NCBI RefSeq assembly: GCF_018760785.1 | Contig: NZ_JAHHZO010000001.1 | Span: 186,001-250,000 of the forward strand | Direction of reading: 5' to 3' | From: Rhizobium sp. CSW-27 | GTDB taxonomy: Bacteria; Pseudomonadota; Alphaproteobacteria; Rhizobiales; Rhizobiaceae | Length of the DNA: 64,000 nt | Shown here: piece after piece, positions 55,625 through 63,927 of the stretch | Numbering within the stretch: position 1 is the stretch's first letter | Layout: each line of letters opens with the position of its first letter | Translations under genes and position numbers: made by a program | The notes under the pieces: generated by a model | Told to the model about the DNA's origin: nothing | Database searches by the model: none | The model's input: the letters and a program-made list of their open reading frames with translations, nothing else

Positions 55625-56083
55625 ATGACCATAGCAGCGACGCCATCCTCCCCGCCTCCCGCTTCCGGCCCCTCATGGCCGCAGGCAGCCTCCTCCGCCA
55701 TTCTGGAACGCGAGGGACGCCTTCTGCTGATCCGCCGGCGCAACCCGCCTTCAGCCGATCTCTACGCCTTTCCGGGCGGTCGGGCGGAGCCGGGCGAAAC
55801 GCCGGCGCAAACGGCGCTGCGCGAATTCTGCGAGGAAACCGGCATTGCCGCACGCGACCCGGCGCTTTTCGCCACCTACGATCTCGAAACACGCGATGCG
55901 GCCGGCACGCTGCAGAGCCACTTCTTCCTGTCGGTCTTTCTCGTCAGCGCCGATGCGGCAACGCCCGCGATTGCCGCGGATGACGCGGCCGATGCAGGCT
56001 GGTTCACGCTGGAGGAGATCCGCCGCCTGCCGGTGCCGCCGAGCGTGCTGGAATGCGCCGAACGACTGATGGCGCAGCGATGA
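55625..56083 (+). CDS. NUDIX hydrolase
   Basis: A 152-residue Nudix protein. The box G-x5-E-x7-REUxEExGU is complete in GRAEPGETP through REFCEETGI (about 55-77). The N-terminal extension is Pro/Ser-rich and the rest is a typical ADP-ribose/(d)NTP pyrophosphatase-like fold. Substrate is unknown. Starts at 55613 and 55625 are both possible, without a good Shine-Dalgarno sequence. The stop overlaps the start of the TIGR02301 gene (ATGA). Confidence 0.85.
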   Translation: MTIAATPSSPPPASGPSWPQAASSAILEREGRLLLIRRRNPPSADLYAFPGGRAEPGETPAQTALREFCEETGIAARDPALFATYDLETRDAAGTLQSHFFLSVFLVSADAATPAIAADDAADAGWFTLEEIRRLPVPPSVLECAERLMAQR

Positions 56084-56577
56084 GGCGTGACCCGATGCGG
56101 CCGCTGCAGGCCACCTCCCCGGCTGCGCGAAAAAAGACCGGCAACGCCTTGTCCTTTCAGGGCTTTCTTGTCGTCGTCCTGACATTTTGCACAGTGCCCG
56201 GCGCACTCGCCCAGAAGGCCGCTGGGCCGAGCGTGCCGACTGCGCCGCAAGCTGCACGGCCGGAGCCGGAAAAGCCTGCACCCTATGATGGCCAGCTTTT
56301 GCGACTTGCGGAAATTCTCGGCTCCGTTCAATACCTGCGCTCGCTTTGCGGTGACGATTCGGCCGGCTGGCGTGCCTCAATGCAGGCGCTGCTGGAGGCC
56401 GAGGCGGCAAACGAACCGGCACGGCGCGAACGCCTGACGGCCTCCTTCAACCGGGGCTACAGGGCCTTTGCGGCGGTGCATGCGAGCTGCACGCCGGCGG
56501 CTCGTATTGCCGAAGAAAACTACCGTAACGAAGGTGCAACACTGGCAGCCGAAATCGCCGCCCGCTACGGAAATTAG
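56080..56577 (+). CDS. TIGR02301 family secreted protein
   Basis: Small exported protein of the TIGR02301 family known mainly in Rhizobiales, of unknown function. The 165-residue precursor has an N-terminal hydrophobic signal segment (about 25-45, ending near ALAQ) and a Pro-rich linker. The mature domain includes YDGQLLRLAEILGSVQYLR and paired cysteines LCGDD and SCTPA. ATG 56080 overlaps the NUDIX stop, so the two genes are coupled. Confidence 0.8.
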   Translation: MRRDPMRPLQATSPAARKKTGNALSFQGFLVVVLTFCTVPGALAQKAAGPSVPTAPQAARPEPEKPAPYDGQLLRLAEILGSVQYLRSLCGDDSAGWRASMQALLEAEAANEPARRERLTASFNRGYRAFAAVHASCTPAARIAEENYRNEGATLAAEIAARYGN

Positions 56578-56595
56578 AGGTTTATTTACCTCTTT
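56576..56595 (+). terminator. Weak hairpin at the TIGR02301 stop
   Basis: AGAGGT and ACCTCT form a 6-bp stem with a TTATTT loop, beginning in the stop codon and followed by TTC. It is a weak candidate terminator. Confidence 0.3.
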
Positions 56596-56683
56596 CGCCA
56601 TGGGGGCGTGTTGTTTTGATAAAAGGCTGCTAGTCTTGTTAACGTGCCGGTAACAACAGGCATCCCTTGAAAGAGGAATACAC

Positions 56684-56941
56684 ATGCAGACAGCGCGCAA
56701 CGACATCGACGACATGATTGTGCACGAGAAGATGCAGGCGGCGCTCGAATATCAGAACGAAGCCTGGGCAGACGGTCGTGCAGACGGCATCGAACCGGAG
56801 ATCATCGCCGACGCTGCCATCGCACTGGCCATGCGCGAGACAATCCGCATTCATGGCGAGGAAGGCGCGGAAGCCATGCTGGAATCCCTGCGTGCCCGCA
56901 TGCTGGCCGGCGAGTTTTCGCCGGAACGGACGCTGCAGTAA
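56684..56941 (+). CDS. Hypothetical 85-residue acidic protein
   Basis: An all-helical-looking acidic protein starting MQTARNDIDDMIVHEKMQ, with regular Ala/Glu/Met spacing consistent with three amphipathic helices and no cysteines, signal peptide or membrane span. GAAAGAGGAATACAC gives a good ribosome-binding site. In the 106 nt upstream there is an inverted repeat TTGTTA-N9-TAACAA (about 56635-56655) that may mark its promoter. The next gene starts 18 nt after the stop. Function unknown. Confidence 0.65.
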   Translation: MQTARNDIDDMIVHEKMQAALEYQNEAWADGRADGIEPEIIADAAIALAMRETIRIHGEEGAEAMLESLRARMLAGEFSPERTLQ

Positions 56942-56959
56942 CAAGATCCGGAGCCTTTC

Positions 56960-57700
56960 ATGCTGACGCTTGCGGCGACTGAGGCTCGCCACCGTTCCTT
57001 CGCTCGGCTTCTGGCCGCCGGCTGTTTTCTCTTTTCCGCCACCGTGTCCAGCCAGAGCGCCCTTGCGCTCGGCGGTGACGTGACGGCTCCCACTGCCGAG
57101 ACATCGGGCGAGACAATGCCCGGCCAGACGCTGCCGGCCACCCGCAGCGTCGGTACGCCCGCGCCACTGTTCGGCCAGGCGGCCGAAACGCCGACGGCTC
57201 CCGTCACGGCAACCGAGCCCGAGGCTGGCAGCGCTCCTGTCGAGATCATCCGCGACATCAATGCCCTGCCCGAACCGGTGCACGCGATGCGCGAAAAGAT
57301 CATCGAGGCAGCCAGTTCCGGAGATTTCGAACGCCTGCGACCGCTGCTGAGCTTCGATCCCGACCAGATGCGCCAGCTGGGCATGGCAGGCGACGACACG
57401 CTGGAGGCGCTGAAGAGCCTTTCCGGCGATCAGGAAGGTCTCGAAATTCTCGCTATCATGCTGGACCTGCTGCAGACGGGTGCGGCGCGGCTGAACCCCG
57501 GCACGCCGGACGAGATCTATGTCTGGCCGTATTTCGTCGGCAAGCCGCTCGACACCCTGACGCCGCCCGAGCGGGTGGAACTGCTGCGCATCATTACCGC
57601 CGGCGATCTGATCGCCATGGAAGAGAACAACAACTACAATTTCTACCGCCTCGGCATCAGCCCGGACGGCAAGTGGAAGATGTTCAGCGGCGGGGATTGA
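56960..57700 (+). CDS. Hypothetical secreted protein
   Basis: A 246-residue precursor with an N-terminal signal peptide (about 10-36, SALALGG), a Thr/Pro/Ala-rich linker (about 38-95) and a folded domain (about 97-246) containing ASSGDFERLRPLLSFDPD, EIYVWPYFVGKPLDTLTP and the C-terminal FYRLGISPDGKWKMFSGGD. The WPYF segment and ending look like a conserved periplasmic domain, but I cannot name the family. It follows the 85-residue gene closely and probably shares its transcript. Confidence 0.7.
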   Translation: MLTLAATEARHRSFARLLAAGCFLFSATVSSQSALALGGDVTAPTAETSGETMPGQTLPATRSVGTPAPLFGQAAETPTAPVTATEPEAGSAPVEIIRDINALPEPVHAMREKIIEAASSGDFERLRPLLSFDPDQMRQLGMAGDDTLEALKSLSGDQEGLEILAIMLDLLQTGAARLNPGTPDEIYVWPYFVGKPLDTLTPPERVELLRIITAGDLIAMEENNNYNFYRLGISPDGKWKMFSGGD

Positions 57701-57875
57701 TCCCCCGCCCCGACTTGCCGCGCTTGCGCCTCAACGGGCCTGCGCCTATGTCTGGGTGCCAAGGAGCATGTCCGGCGAAAACAGAATCACGGAAATGCTC
57801 TCTCCTTGTTTTGATGCAGTTCCGGCACGGCCACAACGCGCCCTTGCGGGAATTGCTTTCACCGGACAGCCTGCC

Positions 57876-58730
57876 ATGACCCATGCTCTGCTTGAGAACC
57901 GCAGCCTGATCAGGATCGAGGGCGCCGATGCGCAATCCTTCCTTCACGGCATCATCACCACCGATGTGGAGGGCCTGCCGGCCGGCGAGGCACGGCCGGG
58001 TGCGCTTCTGACGCCGCAGGGCAAGATCCTGTTCGATTTCCTGATCTGGCGGGACGGCGACGGCTTTCTGATGGAATGCGATGACGATCAGCGCGCAGCG
58101 CTGATGAAGCGCCTGACGCTCTACAAGCTGCGCGCCGCCGTGACGCTGGCGGAGGCGGATACGGGCGTGAGCGTAACCTGGGGCGACGAGGCCGCATCGG
58201 CCACCGGTATTGTCGACGGCGCCTTCCTGAAGGCAGGGTTCCCGCTCCGGCGCCGCCCGGGCATGGAAGCCGGCGCGACGGGCAACGCCGGCCGGGAGGC
58301 CTATGATGCGCTGCGCATCGAGGCCGGGCTCGTCGAGGCGGGCCGGGACTATGCGCTGCAGGATGCCTTCCCGCATGATGTGCTGCTCGATCTCGATGGA
58401 GGGCTCTCCTTCCGCAAGGGCTGCTATGTCGGCCAGGAGGTGGTGTCACGCATGCAGCATCGCGGCACGGCACGCCGGCGCGTCGTGCAGGTGTTCGCCG
58501 AGACCGCCCTGCCCGCCTCCGGCACGGAAATTTCGGCCGGCAGCAAGCCGGTCGGCACGCTCGGCACGGTGGTCGGCACGCGTGGGCTGGCGATCGTCAG
58601 AACCGACCGTGTCGGCGAGGCCATCGCCAGCGGCACGGCCCTGCTTGCCGGCGATTGCCCGGTGACGCTGGCACTGCCGGCCTGGACGGGCCTCTCCTTC
58701 CCGACGGGAGCCAGCGAGGCCGAGGCGTGA
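57876..58730 (+). CDS. ygfZ: YgfZ/GcvT-domain folate-binding protein
   Basis: Tetrahydrofolate-dependent factor that helps maintain certain iron-sulfur proteins. The 284-residue product has the YgfZ signature KGCYVGQEVVSRMQHRG (about 184-200), with the conserved cysteine, and an N-terminal GcvT-like part (RIEGADAQSFLHGIITTDV). ATG 57876 is chosen; upstream frames cross a 175-nt intergenic gap. Its TGA overlaps the GTG start of the HD gene, beginning a three-gene coupled set. Confidence 0.9.
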   Translation: MTHALLENRSLIRIEGADAQSFLHGIITTDVEGLPAGEARPGALLTPQGKILFDFLIWRDGDGFLMECDDDQRAALMKRLTLYKLRAAVTLAEADTGVSVTWGDEAASATGIVDGAFLKAGFPLRRRPGMEAGATGNAGREAYDALRIEAGLVEAGRDYALQDAFPHDVLLDLDGGLSFRKGCYVGQEVVSRMQHRGTARRRVVQVFAETALPASGTEISAGSKPVGTLGTVVGTRGLAIVRTDRVGEAIASGTALLAGDCPVTLALPAWTGLSFPTGASEAEA

Positions 58731-59344
58731 GCACGCTTGCCTCAAGCCGCGCCTGGCAGCGCATGCTGTCCGGTCGCCGCCTCGACCTTCTCGACCCCTC
58801 ACCGCTCGATGTGGAAATCACCGATATCGCGCACGGGCTGGCCCGCGTCGCCCGCTGGAACGGCCAGACGCGCGGCGACCATGCCTTTTCCGTGGCGCAG
58901 CACTGCCTCGTCGTCGAGGAGATCTTTCGCCTGACGCATCCGTCCGCCTCCGCGACGGAACTCGCCATGACCCTGCTGCATGACGCACCGGAATATGTGA
59001 TCGGCGACATGATTTCGCCGTTCAAGGCGGTGGTCGGCGGTGGCTACAAGGCGGTGGAGAAGCGGCTGGAGGCGGCGGTGCATCTGCGCTTCGGCCTGCC
59101 GCCGCACCCCTCGCGCGAGCTGAAAACCCGCATCAAGAAGGCCGATACGGTGGCTGCCTATTTCGAGGCAACGGAACTGGCCGGCTTCTCGCACGAGGAG
59201 GCGAAGAAGTTCTTCGGCCTGCCGCGCGGCATTACGCGCGACATGCTGCCGATGGCGCCCATGGCGGCCATCGAGGCGCAGCGGCTGTTCCTTGCCCGCT
59301 TCCATGACCTCGATCGCGCCCGGCAGGAGATCGCCGCGAAATGA
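58727..59344 (+). CDS. HD-domain hydrolase (YfbR-like)
   Basis: HD-superfamily metal-dependent phosphohydrolase of 205 residues, closest in layout to YfbR-type 5'-nucleotidases. Metal ligands are visible in HAFSVAQHCLVV and in the HD pair LLHDAPEYVIGD; a distal Asp is in IKKADTVAAYFEA. The GTG start at 58727 overlaps the ygfZ stop (GTGA); an upstream ATG inside ygfZ is rejected. The stop overlaps the next start (ATGA). The nucleotide substrate is not known. Confidence 0.82.
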   Translation: MSTLASSRAWQRMLSGRRLDLLDPSPLDVEITDIAHGLARVARWNGQTRGDHAFSVAQHCLVVEEIFRLTHPSASATELAMTLLHDAPEYVIGDMISPFKAVVGGGYKAVEKRLEAAVHLRFGLPPHPSRELKTRIKKADTVAAYFEATELAGFSHEEAKKFFGLPRGITRDMLPMAPMAAIEAQRLFLARFHDLDRARQEIAAK

Positions 59345-59871
59345 CCGCCATCCTCGTCTGCCCGCTGGACAAGATCGCCGAGCTTGCCGTGCGCCACCGC
59401 GCCCGCGAAATGGTGAGCCTCGTGGCCGACGGCCAGGATTTCCATCGTCCCGGCGTCATCCGCGCCGAGCGGCACCTGATGCTCAGGATGAACGACATCG
59501 CCTTTCCCGGCACCGGCAATCTGGTGGCGCCGGGCGAAGAGCATGTGGCCCGCCTGATCGATTTTGCCAGAAGCTGGGATCGCACGGCGCCGCTTCTCAT
59601 CCACTGCTGGATGGGCGTATCCCGCTCGCCGGCCGCAGCGATCATCGCGGCACTGGCCATCGATCCCGATCAGGACGACGAGGCGCTGGCAATCCGCCTG
59701 CGGCAGGTGGCCCCGCATGCCACCCCGAACACCCGCCTCATCGAATTCGGCGACCGGGCGCTGAACCGCAAGGGCCGCCTGATCGCCGCGATCAAGGCGA
59801 TCGGCCGCGGCGCCGAGGCGGACGGACGGGCAAGCTTCGTGCTGCCATTGGCATTTCCCGCCCCCTCTTGA
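59341..59871 (+). CDS. Dual-specificity/tyrosine-type protein phosphatase-like protein
   Basis: Cysteine-dependent phosphatase of 176 residues. The C-x5-R active site is HCWMGVSRSP (about 88-97). No N-terminal regulatory domain is present. The substrate could be a phosphoprotein, phosphoinositide or small molecule. It overlaps the HD gene by four bases, so YgfZ, HD and this phosphatase are made from one coupled message. Confidence 0.83.
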   Translation: MTAILVCPLDKIAELAVRHRAREMVSLVADGQDFHRPGVIRAERHLMLRMNDIAFPGTGNLVAPGEEHVARLIDFARSWDRTAPLLIHCWMGVSRSPAAAIIAALAIDPDQDDEALAIRLRQVAPHATPNTRLIEFGDRALNRKGRLIAAIKAIGRGAEADGRASFVLPLAFPAPS

Positions 59872-59930
59872 TCCCACCAGCGCCTGCGCCAGTTAGGACC
59901 TCCTGAAGAACAGGAAGGAGCCTCGCCCGC

Positions 59931-60809
59931 ATGGAAGATCAGGCGTCGGATTTCGTCGTTGCGACCCAGGCAGCCCTTGCCCAGTTGACGGCGCTGGCCG
60001 TGCAATATTCGTTCTCGATCCTCGGCGCTGTCGTGCTGCTTGCCATCGGCTGGTTCGCCTCCGGGCTTCTCAGCCGCTGGGCCAGACAGGGCCTGTCGCG
60101 CATTCACGGCATCGATGCGACGCTGGCGCAATTCTTTTCCAATGCCATTCGTTATGCGGTTCTCGTCATCGTGCTGGTCATGGTACTCGGCCAGTTCGGC
60201 GTCCAGACGGCTTCGATCCTCGCCGCCCTTGGCGCCATTGGCCTGGCGATCGGTCTGGCGCTGCAGGGCACGCTGCAGAACATCGCCGCCGGCATCATGC
60301 TGCTCGTGCTGCGGCCCTTCCGGGTGGGCGAATACATCGATACCGGCAGCGTCAACGGCATCGTGCAGGATATCGGCCTGTTTGCGACCGAACTGAAGAC
60401 CTATGACGGGCTTTATCGCCTGGCGCCGAATTCGCTGCTGTGGAACGTGCCGGTCACCAATTACAGCCGCCTCTCCACCCGCATGCATGATTTCAAGGTG
60501 GGCATTGCCTATGAGGACGATATCGAGAAGGCGATCGCGATCCTGCTCGAGCTTGCCAACAAAGACGAGCGCGTGCTGCAGGATCCCGCCCCTTCCGCCT
60601 TCGTCATGGATCTGGGCGACAATGCGGTGATCCTGGCCCTGCGTTATTGGGCGAACAGCAGCGTCTGGTGGATGACCTCGCGCGACATGACGAAACGCAC
60701 CAAGGAAGCCTTCGATGCGGCGGGCATTTCCATTCCCTTCCCGCAGGTCACCTATCATGCCGCGCCGAAGGAGGATGAGAGCAGAGACCCGCCGCTCAAA
60801 CTGGTGTGA
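59931..60809 (+). CDS. MscS-family mechanosensitive channel
   Basis: Small-conductance mechanosensitive channel that releases solutes on hypo-osmotic shock. The 292-residue protein has three N-terminal helices; the pore-lining TM3 is the Gly/Ala-rich ALGAIGLAIGLALQGTLQN (about 98-116), followed by the beta domain with RPFRVGEYID and the C-terminal mixed domain. It lacks the large periplasmic extensions of MscK-type proteins. AAGGAGCC before the ATG is a strong ribosome-binding site. It converges on the ABC permease gene with a 19-nt gap. Confidence 0.93.
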   Translation: MEDQASDFVVATQAALAQLTALAVQYSFSILGAVVLLAIGWFASGLLSRWARQGLSRIHGIDATLAQFFSNAIRYAVLVIVLVMVLGQFGVQTASILAALGAIGLAIGLALQGTLQNIAAGIMLLVLRPFRVGEYIDTGSVNGIVQDIGLFATELKTYDGLYRLAPNSLLWNVPVTNYSRLSTRMHDFKVGIAYEDDIEKAIAILLELANKDERVLQDPAPSAFVMDLGDNAVILALRYWANSSVWWMTSRDMTKRTKEAFDAAGISIPFPQVTYHAAPKEDESRDPPLKLV

Positions 60810-60828
60810 GCGGCGGCCGGAACGGTGT

Positions 60829-61650
60829 CTACTGTGCCATCGTCGAGCGATGCGCCCAGCCGGTCATGCGCTTTTCGAGCCAGGCCATCAGGGCGTACAT
60901 GGCAATGCCCTCGATCGCCAGCATCAGCAGGCCGGCAAACACCAGCGGCACGTTGAACTGGCTCTGCGCCGAACTCATCATGTTGCCGAGGCCATAATTG
61001 GACGCGACCGTTTCCGAGACGACCGACCCGACGAAGGCGAGCGTGATCGCCACCTTCAGCGAACCGAAGAAATACGGCATGGAGCGCGGGATGCCGACCT
61101 TCAGCATGATGTCCATCTTCTTGGCACCGAGCGCGCGCAAAACATCCTCGGTTTCCGGCTCGATGGTGGCAAGCCCCGTCGCCACGTTCACGACGATCGG
61201 GAAGAAGGAGATGAGGAAGGCGGTGAGCACCGCCGGCACCGTGCCGATACCGAACCAGATGACGAGGATCGGCACCAGCGCCACCTTGGGGATGGCGTTG
61301 AAGCCGATCATCAGCGGATAAAGCCCGGCATAGATGGTCTTCGACCAGCCGATGAAGAGGCCGATCGCCAGCCCCGCCACCACGGCGATCGCAAAGCCCA
61401 TGGTGGTGGTGTAGAGCGTCTGCAGCGAGTTCTTCCAGATCGGCGACCAGTATTTGGCAATCGCGGCGAATACGTCGGTCGGCGCGGGCAGGATGGTCGG
61501 CGGCATGTCGAGCGCGATCACCAGCAGTTCCCAGAGGGCAAACAGCGCGATCGTATAAAGCCAGGGGGCGGCCTTCACCCAGTTGATGCGGGCCATCAGC
61601 GGTTTAGCGGGTGCGGCCGCCGATGTCGCAGTCTCGGTCATCGCGCTCAT
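60829..61650 (-). CDS. ABC importer permease (NitT/TauT-like)
   Basis: Inner-membrane permease of a nitrate/sulfonate/pyrimidine-type ABC importer. The 273-residue protein has about six helices and the EAA-type loop around EDVLRALGAKKMDIMLKVGIP, which contacts the ATPase. The N-terminal 25 residues are polar and Ala/Thr-rich. ATG 61650 overlaps the ATPase stop by four bases (ATGA). It is the last gene of the three-gene minus-strand operon. The substrate is unknown. Confidence 0.9.
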   Translation of the reverse strand: MSAMTETATSAAAPAKPLMARINWVKAAPWLYTIALFALWELLVIALDMPPTILPAPTDVFAAIAKYWSPIWKNSLQTLYTTTMGFAIAVVAGLAIGLFIGWSKTIYAGLYPLMIGFNAIPKVALVPILVIWFGIGTVPAVLTAFLISFFPIVVNVATGLATIEPETEDVLRALGAKKMDIMLKVGIPRSMPYFFGSLKVAITLAFVGSVVSETVASNYGLGNMMSSAQSQFNVPLVFAGLLMLAIEGIAMYALMAWLEKRMTGWAHRSTMAQ

Positions 61651-62435
61651 GCCACCACCCTCGCCTTGGCGATTTCCCCGTGCAGTTCGTGCACCATGTC
61701 GTTGAATGTCGATTGATACATGACTTCCAGATCGCGCGGCCGCTCGAACGGCACCCGGTGCTCCTTCAGGATGCGGCCGGGACGCGCGCTCATGACGAAA
61801 ATCTTGTCGGCGAGGAAAACCGCCTCGCGCAGATCGTGCGTCACGAGGATGATCGTCACGCCTTGGGCTGCGTGCAGGTCGCGAATGACGCACCACAATT
61901 CTTCACGGGTAAAGGCATCGAGCGCGCCGAACGGCTCGTCGAGCATCAGAAGATCCGGTTCGTGGATCAGCGCACGACAGAGATTGGCGCGCTGCTGCAT
62001 GCCGCCAGAGAGCTGCCAGGGGAATTTCGAACCAAACCCCTTCAGCCCGACGATCTCCAGCAGATTTTCCGCCTTCTCGACATATTCCTTCTTGTTGGCA
62101 CGCAGCCGATGCCGGTGTTTTTCGACGATTTCGAGCGGCAGGAGGATGTTTTCGAGCGTCGTGCGCCAGGGGAGCATGGTGGGGTTCTGGAAGGCCATGC
62201 CGACGATGGAGACCGGTTTCGTCACCTGTTCGCCGGCAACGATCACCACACCCGTCTGCGGAATGTGCAGGCCGGTGACCAGCTTCATGAGCGTGGACTT
62301 GCCGCAGCCGGACGGCCCGACGACGGCGGCAAACTCGCCCTTGTCGACCCGCATGGTGAGGCCGGAGACAGCAAGCGTGCCCGCGGCACCGCCATAACGC
62401 ATGTCGACATTGTCGATGGAAACGAGGTGGGACAT
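61647..62435 (-). CDS. ABC importer ATP-binding protein (NitT/TauT-like)
   Basis: ATPase subunit of the importer, 262 residues: Walker A GPSGCGKSTLM (about 40-50), Q-loop AFQNPTMLPW, signature LSGGMQQRANLCRAL, Walker B LLMLDEPFGALD and the H-loop LVTHDLREAV. The Q-loop and RRANL-type signature are typical of NitT/TauT-class importers. I choose ATG 62435 (MSHLVSIDN, with GGAGAACCG upstream). The open frame continues another 33 codons into repeat element 3, which is not coding. Confidence 0.92.
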   Translation of the reverse strand: MSHLVSIDNVDMRYGGAAGTLAVSGLTMRVDKGEFAAVVGPSGCGKSTLMKLVTGLHIPQTGVVIVAGEQVTKPVSIVGMAFQNPTMLPWRTTLENILLPLEIVEKHRHRLRANKKEYVEKAENLLEIVGLKGFGSKFPWQLSGGMQQRANLCRALIHEPDLLMLDEPFGALDAFTREELWCVIRDLHAAQGVTIILVTHDLREAVFLADKIFVMSARPGRILKEHRVPFERPRDLEVMYQSTFNDMVHELHGEIAKARVVA

Positions 62436-62472
62436 CGGTTCTCCGTCCGTGATCACGCGAAGGGGCAGCAAG

Positions 62473-62626
62473 ACCCCCTCTGGCCTGCCGGCCATCTCCC
62501 CCACAAGGGGGGAGAAGACTTGTGGCACCCGCATAACCAGATCAACATGACTGGGCGCCAGCTATGTGCGAGGCCGTGCTGCGGGTTAAGCCCCTCCCCC
62601 TTGTGGTGAGGGGTTGGGGAGGGGTC
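62473..62626. repeat. RIME-like inverted-repeat element 3
   Basis: About 155 bp inside the ABC operon, between the ATPase start and the binding-protein stop. The left arm 62473-62515 is the same as the left arm of element 2 except for one C in a homopolymer. The right end (about 62591-62626) is a diverged inverted C-rich arm of another subtype (CCCCTCCCCCTTGTGG). The mosaic of different arms resembles rhizobial RIME. Here it separates co-directional genes, and its hairpins could lower downstream expression. Confidence 0.65.
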
Positions 62627-62632
62627 TTGCCG

Positions 62633-63664
62633 TTACGGCAGCATGCGCTCCGCCTTCGGCGGCAGGTAGCTGGCGTCGAACACCTGATCGGCCTTCACCG
62701 CGCCCTTCAGGCCCATGGAGATCTTCAGCGTATCGATGGAGGCGCCGAGACGGGTCATGTCGACGCCGCCGAAGCCGTTTTCGACCACGTAGGGCGTCTT
62801 GATGTTCATGGCGTTGGCCATCTTCAGGCGCTCGAGTTCGATGGCGCTGTCCAGCGTCTCGTTGCGCTTCAGAACAGCGGCGACGCCCTCTTCCGGCTTG
62901 GCGACGGCATCGGCAAAGCCCTTGGCCAGCGCCTTGACGAAACCCTTGACCGCAGCCGGGTTCTTCTCGGCGAAATCCTTATTCACCAGCACGGCATTGC
63001 CATAGAGGTTCAGGCCATGCTCGGCCATCAGGATGGTGGCGATGTCCTCGTCCTTGATGCCCTGCTTCTTGAGGTTCAGGATGACCGAGAAGGCAAAGCC
63101 GAAGACCGCATCCACATCGCCCTTGGCGAGCATGGGTTCACGCACCGGAAAACCGATCGATTCGATCTTGATCTTGCTGTCGTCGATCTTCGCGACCTGC
63201 TTGAAGGCCTTCCACTGGGCAAAGGCGCCATCCGGCGGCGGGGCGCCGAGTTTCTTGCCTTCCAGCGACTTCGGATCGGTGGTGATGCCGAGCGACTTGC
63301 GGCCGACGACCGCAAAGGTCGGGCGCTCATAGACCATCATCACGGCCTTGATCTTCTGGCTCGGATCCTCGTCGAGGAACTTGATCACCGAATTGATGTC
63401 ACCGAAGCCCATCTGATAAGCGCCGGTCGCCACACGCGGAATGGCTTCCACTGAACCGTTGCCGGTGTCGATCGTCACATCCAGGCCCTCGGCCTTGAAG
63501 TAACCCTTGTCAAGCGCCAGCAGGAAACCGGCAGCCGGACCTTCGAACTTCCAGTCGAGCGTGAATTTCACAGCCGTATCGGCAAAGGCAGGCGCGGAAA
63601 AACCGGTGGCAAGCGCAAGCGCGGCAACAGCCGGAAGCTTGGCGAAGAGGCGACGTGTCAACAT
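62633..63664 (-). CDS. ABC importer periplasmic binding protein (NMT1/THI5-like)
   Basis: Substrate-binding protein of 343 residues with a signal peptide (about 1-27, ending FADTA). The mature part has the NMT1/THI5-like fold: FTLDWKFEGPAAGFLLALDKG, GNGSVEAIPRVATGAYQMGFGD, and PVREPMLAKGDVDAVFGF. The family covers binding of thiamine precursors, riboflavin, nitrate, taurine and alkanesulfonates; the sequence here does not settle which. ATG 63664 (MLTRRLFAKLPA) is preferred over starts further upstream. It is the first gene of the importer operon; no thiamine-pyrophosphate riboswitch was recognised upstream. Confidence 0.88.
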   Translation of the reverse strand: MLTRRLFAKLPAVAALALATGFSAPAFADTAVKFTLDWKFEGPAAGFLLALDKGYFKAEGLDVTIDTGNGSVEAIPRVATGAYQMGFGDINSVIKFLDEDPSQKIKAVMMVYERPTFAVVGRKSLGITTDPKSLEGKKLGAPPPDGAFAQWKAFKQVAKIDDSKIKIESIGFPVREPMLAKGDVDAVFGFAFSVILNLKKQGIKDEDIATILMAEHGLNLYGNAVLVNKDFAEKNPAAVKGFVKALAKGFADAVAKPEEGVAAVLKRNETLDSAIELERLKMANAMNIKTPYVVENGFGGVDMTRLGASIDTLKISMGLKGAVKADQVFDASYLPPKAERMLP

Positions 63665-63749
63665 GTCTTCTGTTTCCCCCTGGATATTCTTGAGACAAAG
63701 CTCATCAAAGCCATTCTTGCCGCCGCTTGCAAGTCGAAATTGCACATTA

Positions 63750-63761
63750 TGTGACCACATA
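63750..63761. promoter_or_regulatory. Operator-like palindrome before the ABC importer
   Basis: ATGTG-AC-CACAT, an inverted repeat with 5-bp arms, about 85 nt upstream of the binding-protein gene in a 263-nt divergent region. The shape is similar to GntR-family sites, but no such regulator is adjacent. Confidence 0.4.
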
Positions 63762-63927
63762 TTCGAGATTGCCTACACATTGAGCGAAGGCCTTGTAAAA
63801 ATGCATGATCTGCCGCGAGTTTCATCACATTCGATCGCCCGCCATCACCAACTTCTGCTCGAGGCGCCGTTTCCTTTGCAGGTCTGGGGCGATATAACCG
63901 GGTTCCAAACATCTTGGCGGGGCCTTC

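Noticed and set aside
62436..62534. 33-codon N-terminal extension of the ABC ATPase
   Set aside because: It would encode SPLVGEMAGRPEG, which is the translation of the repeat arm; similar peptides appear wherever this repeat is read in that frame.
63665..63927. Thiamine-pyrophosphate riboswitch before the NMT1-like binding protein
   Set aside because: The conserved CTGAGA and ACCTGAT-type elements are absent on the minus strand.
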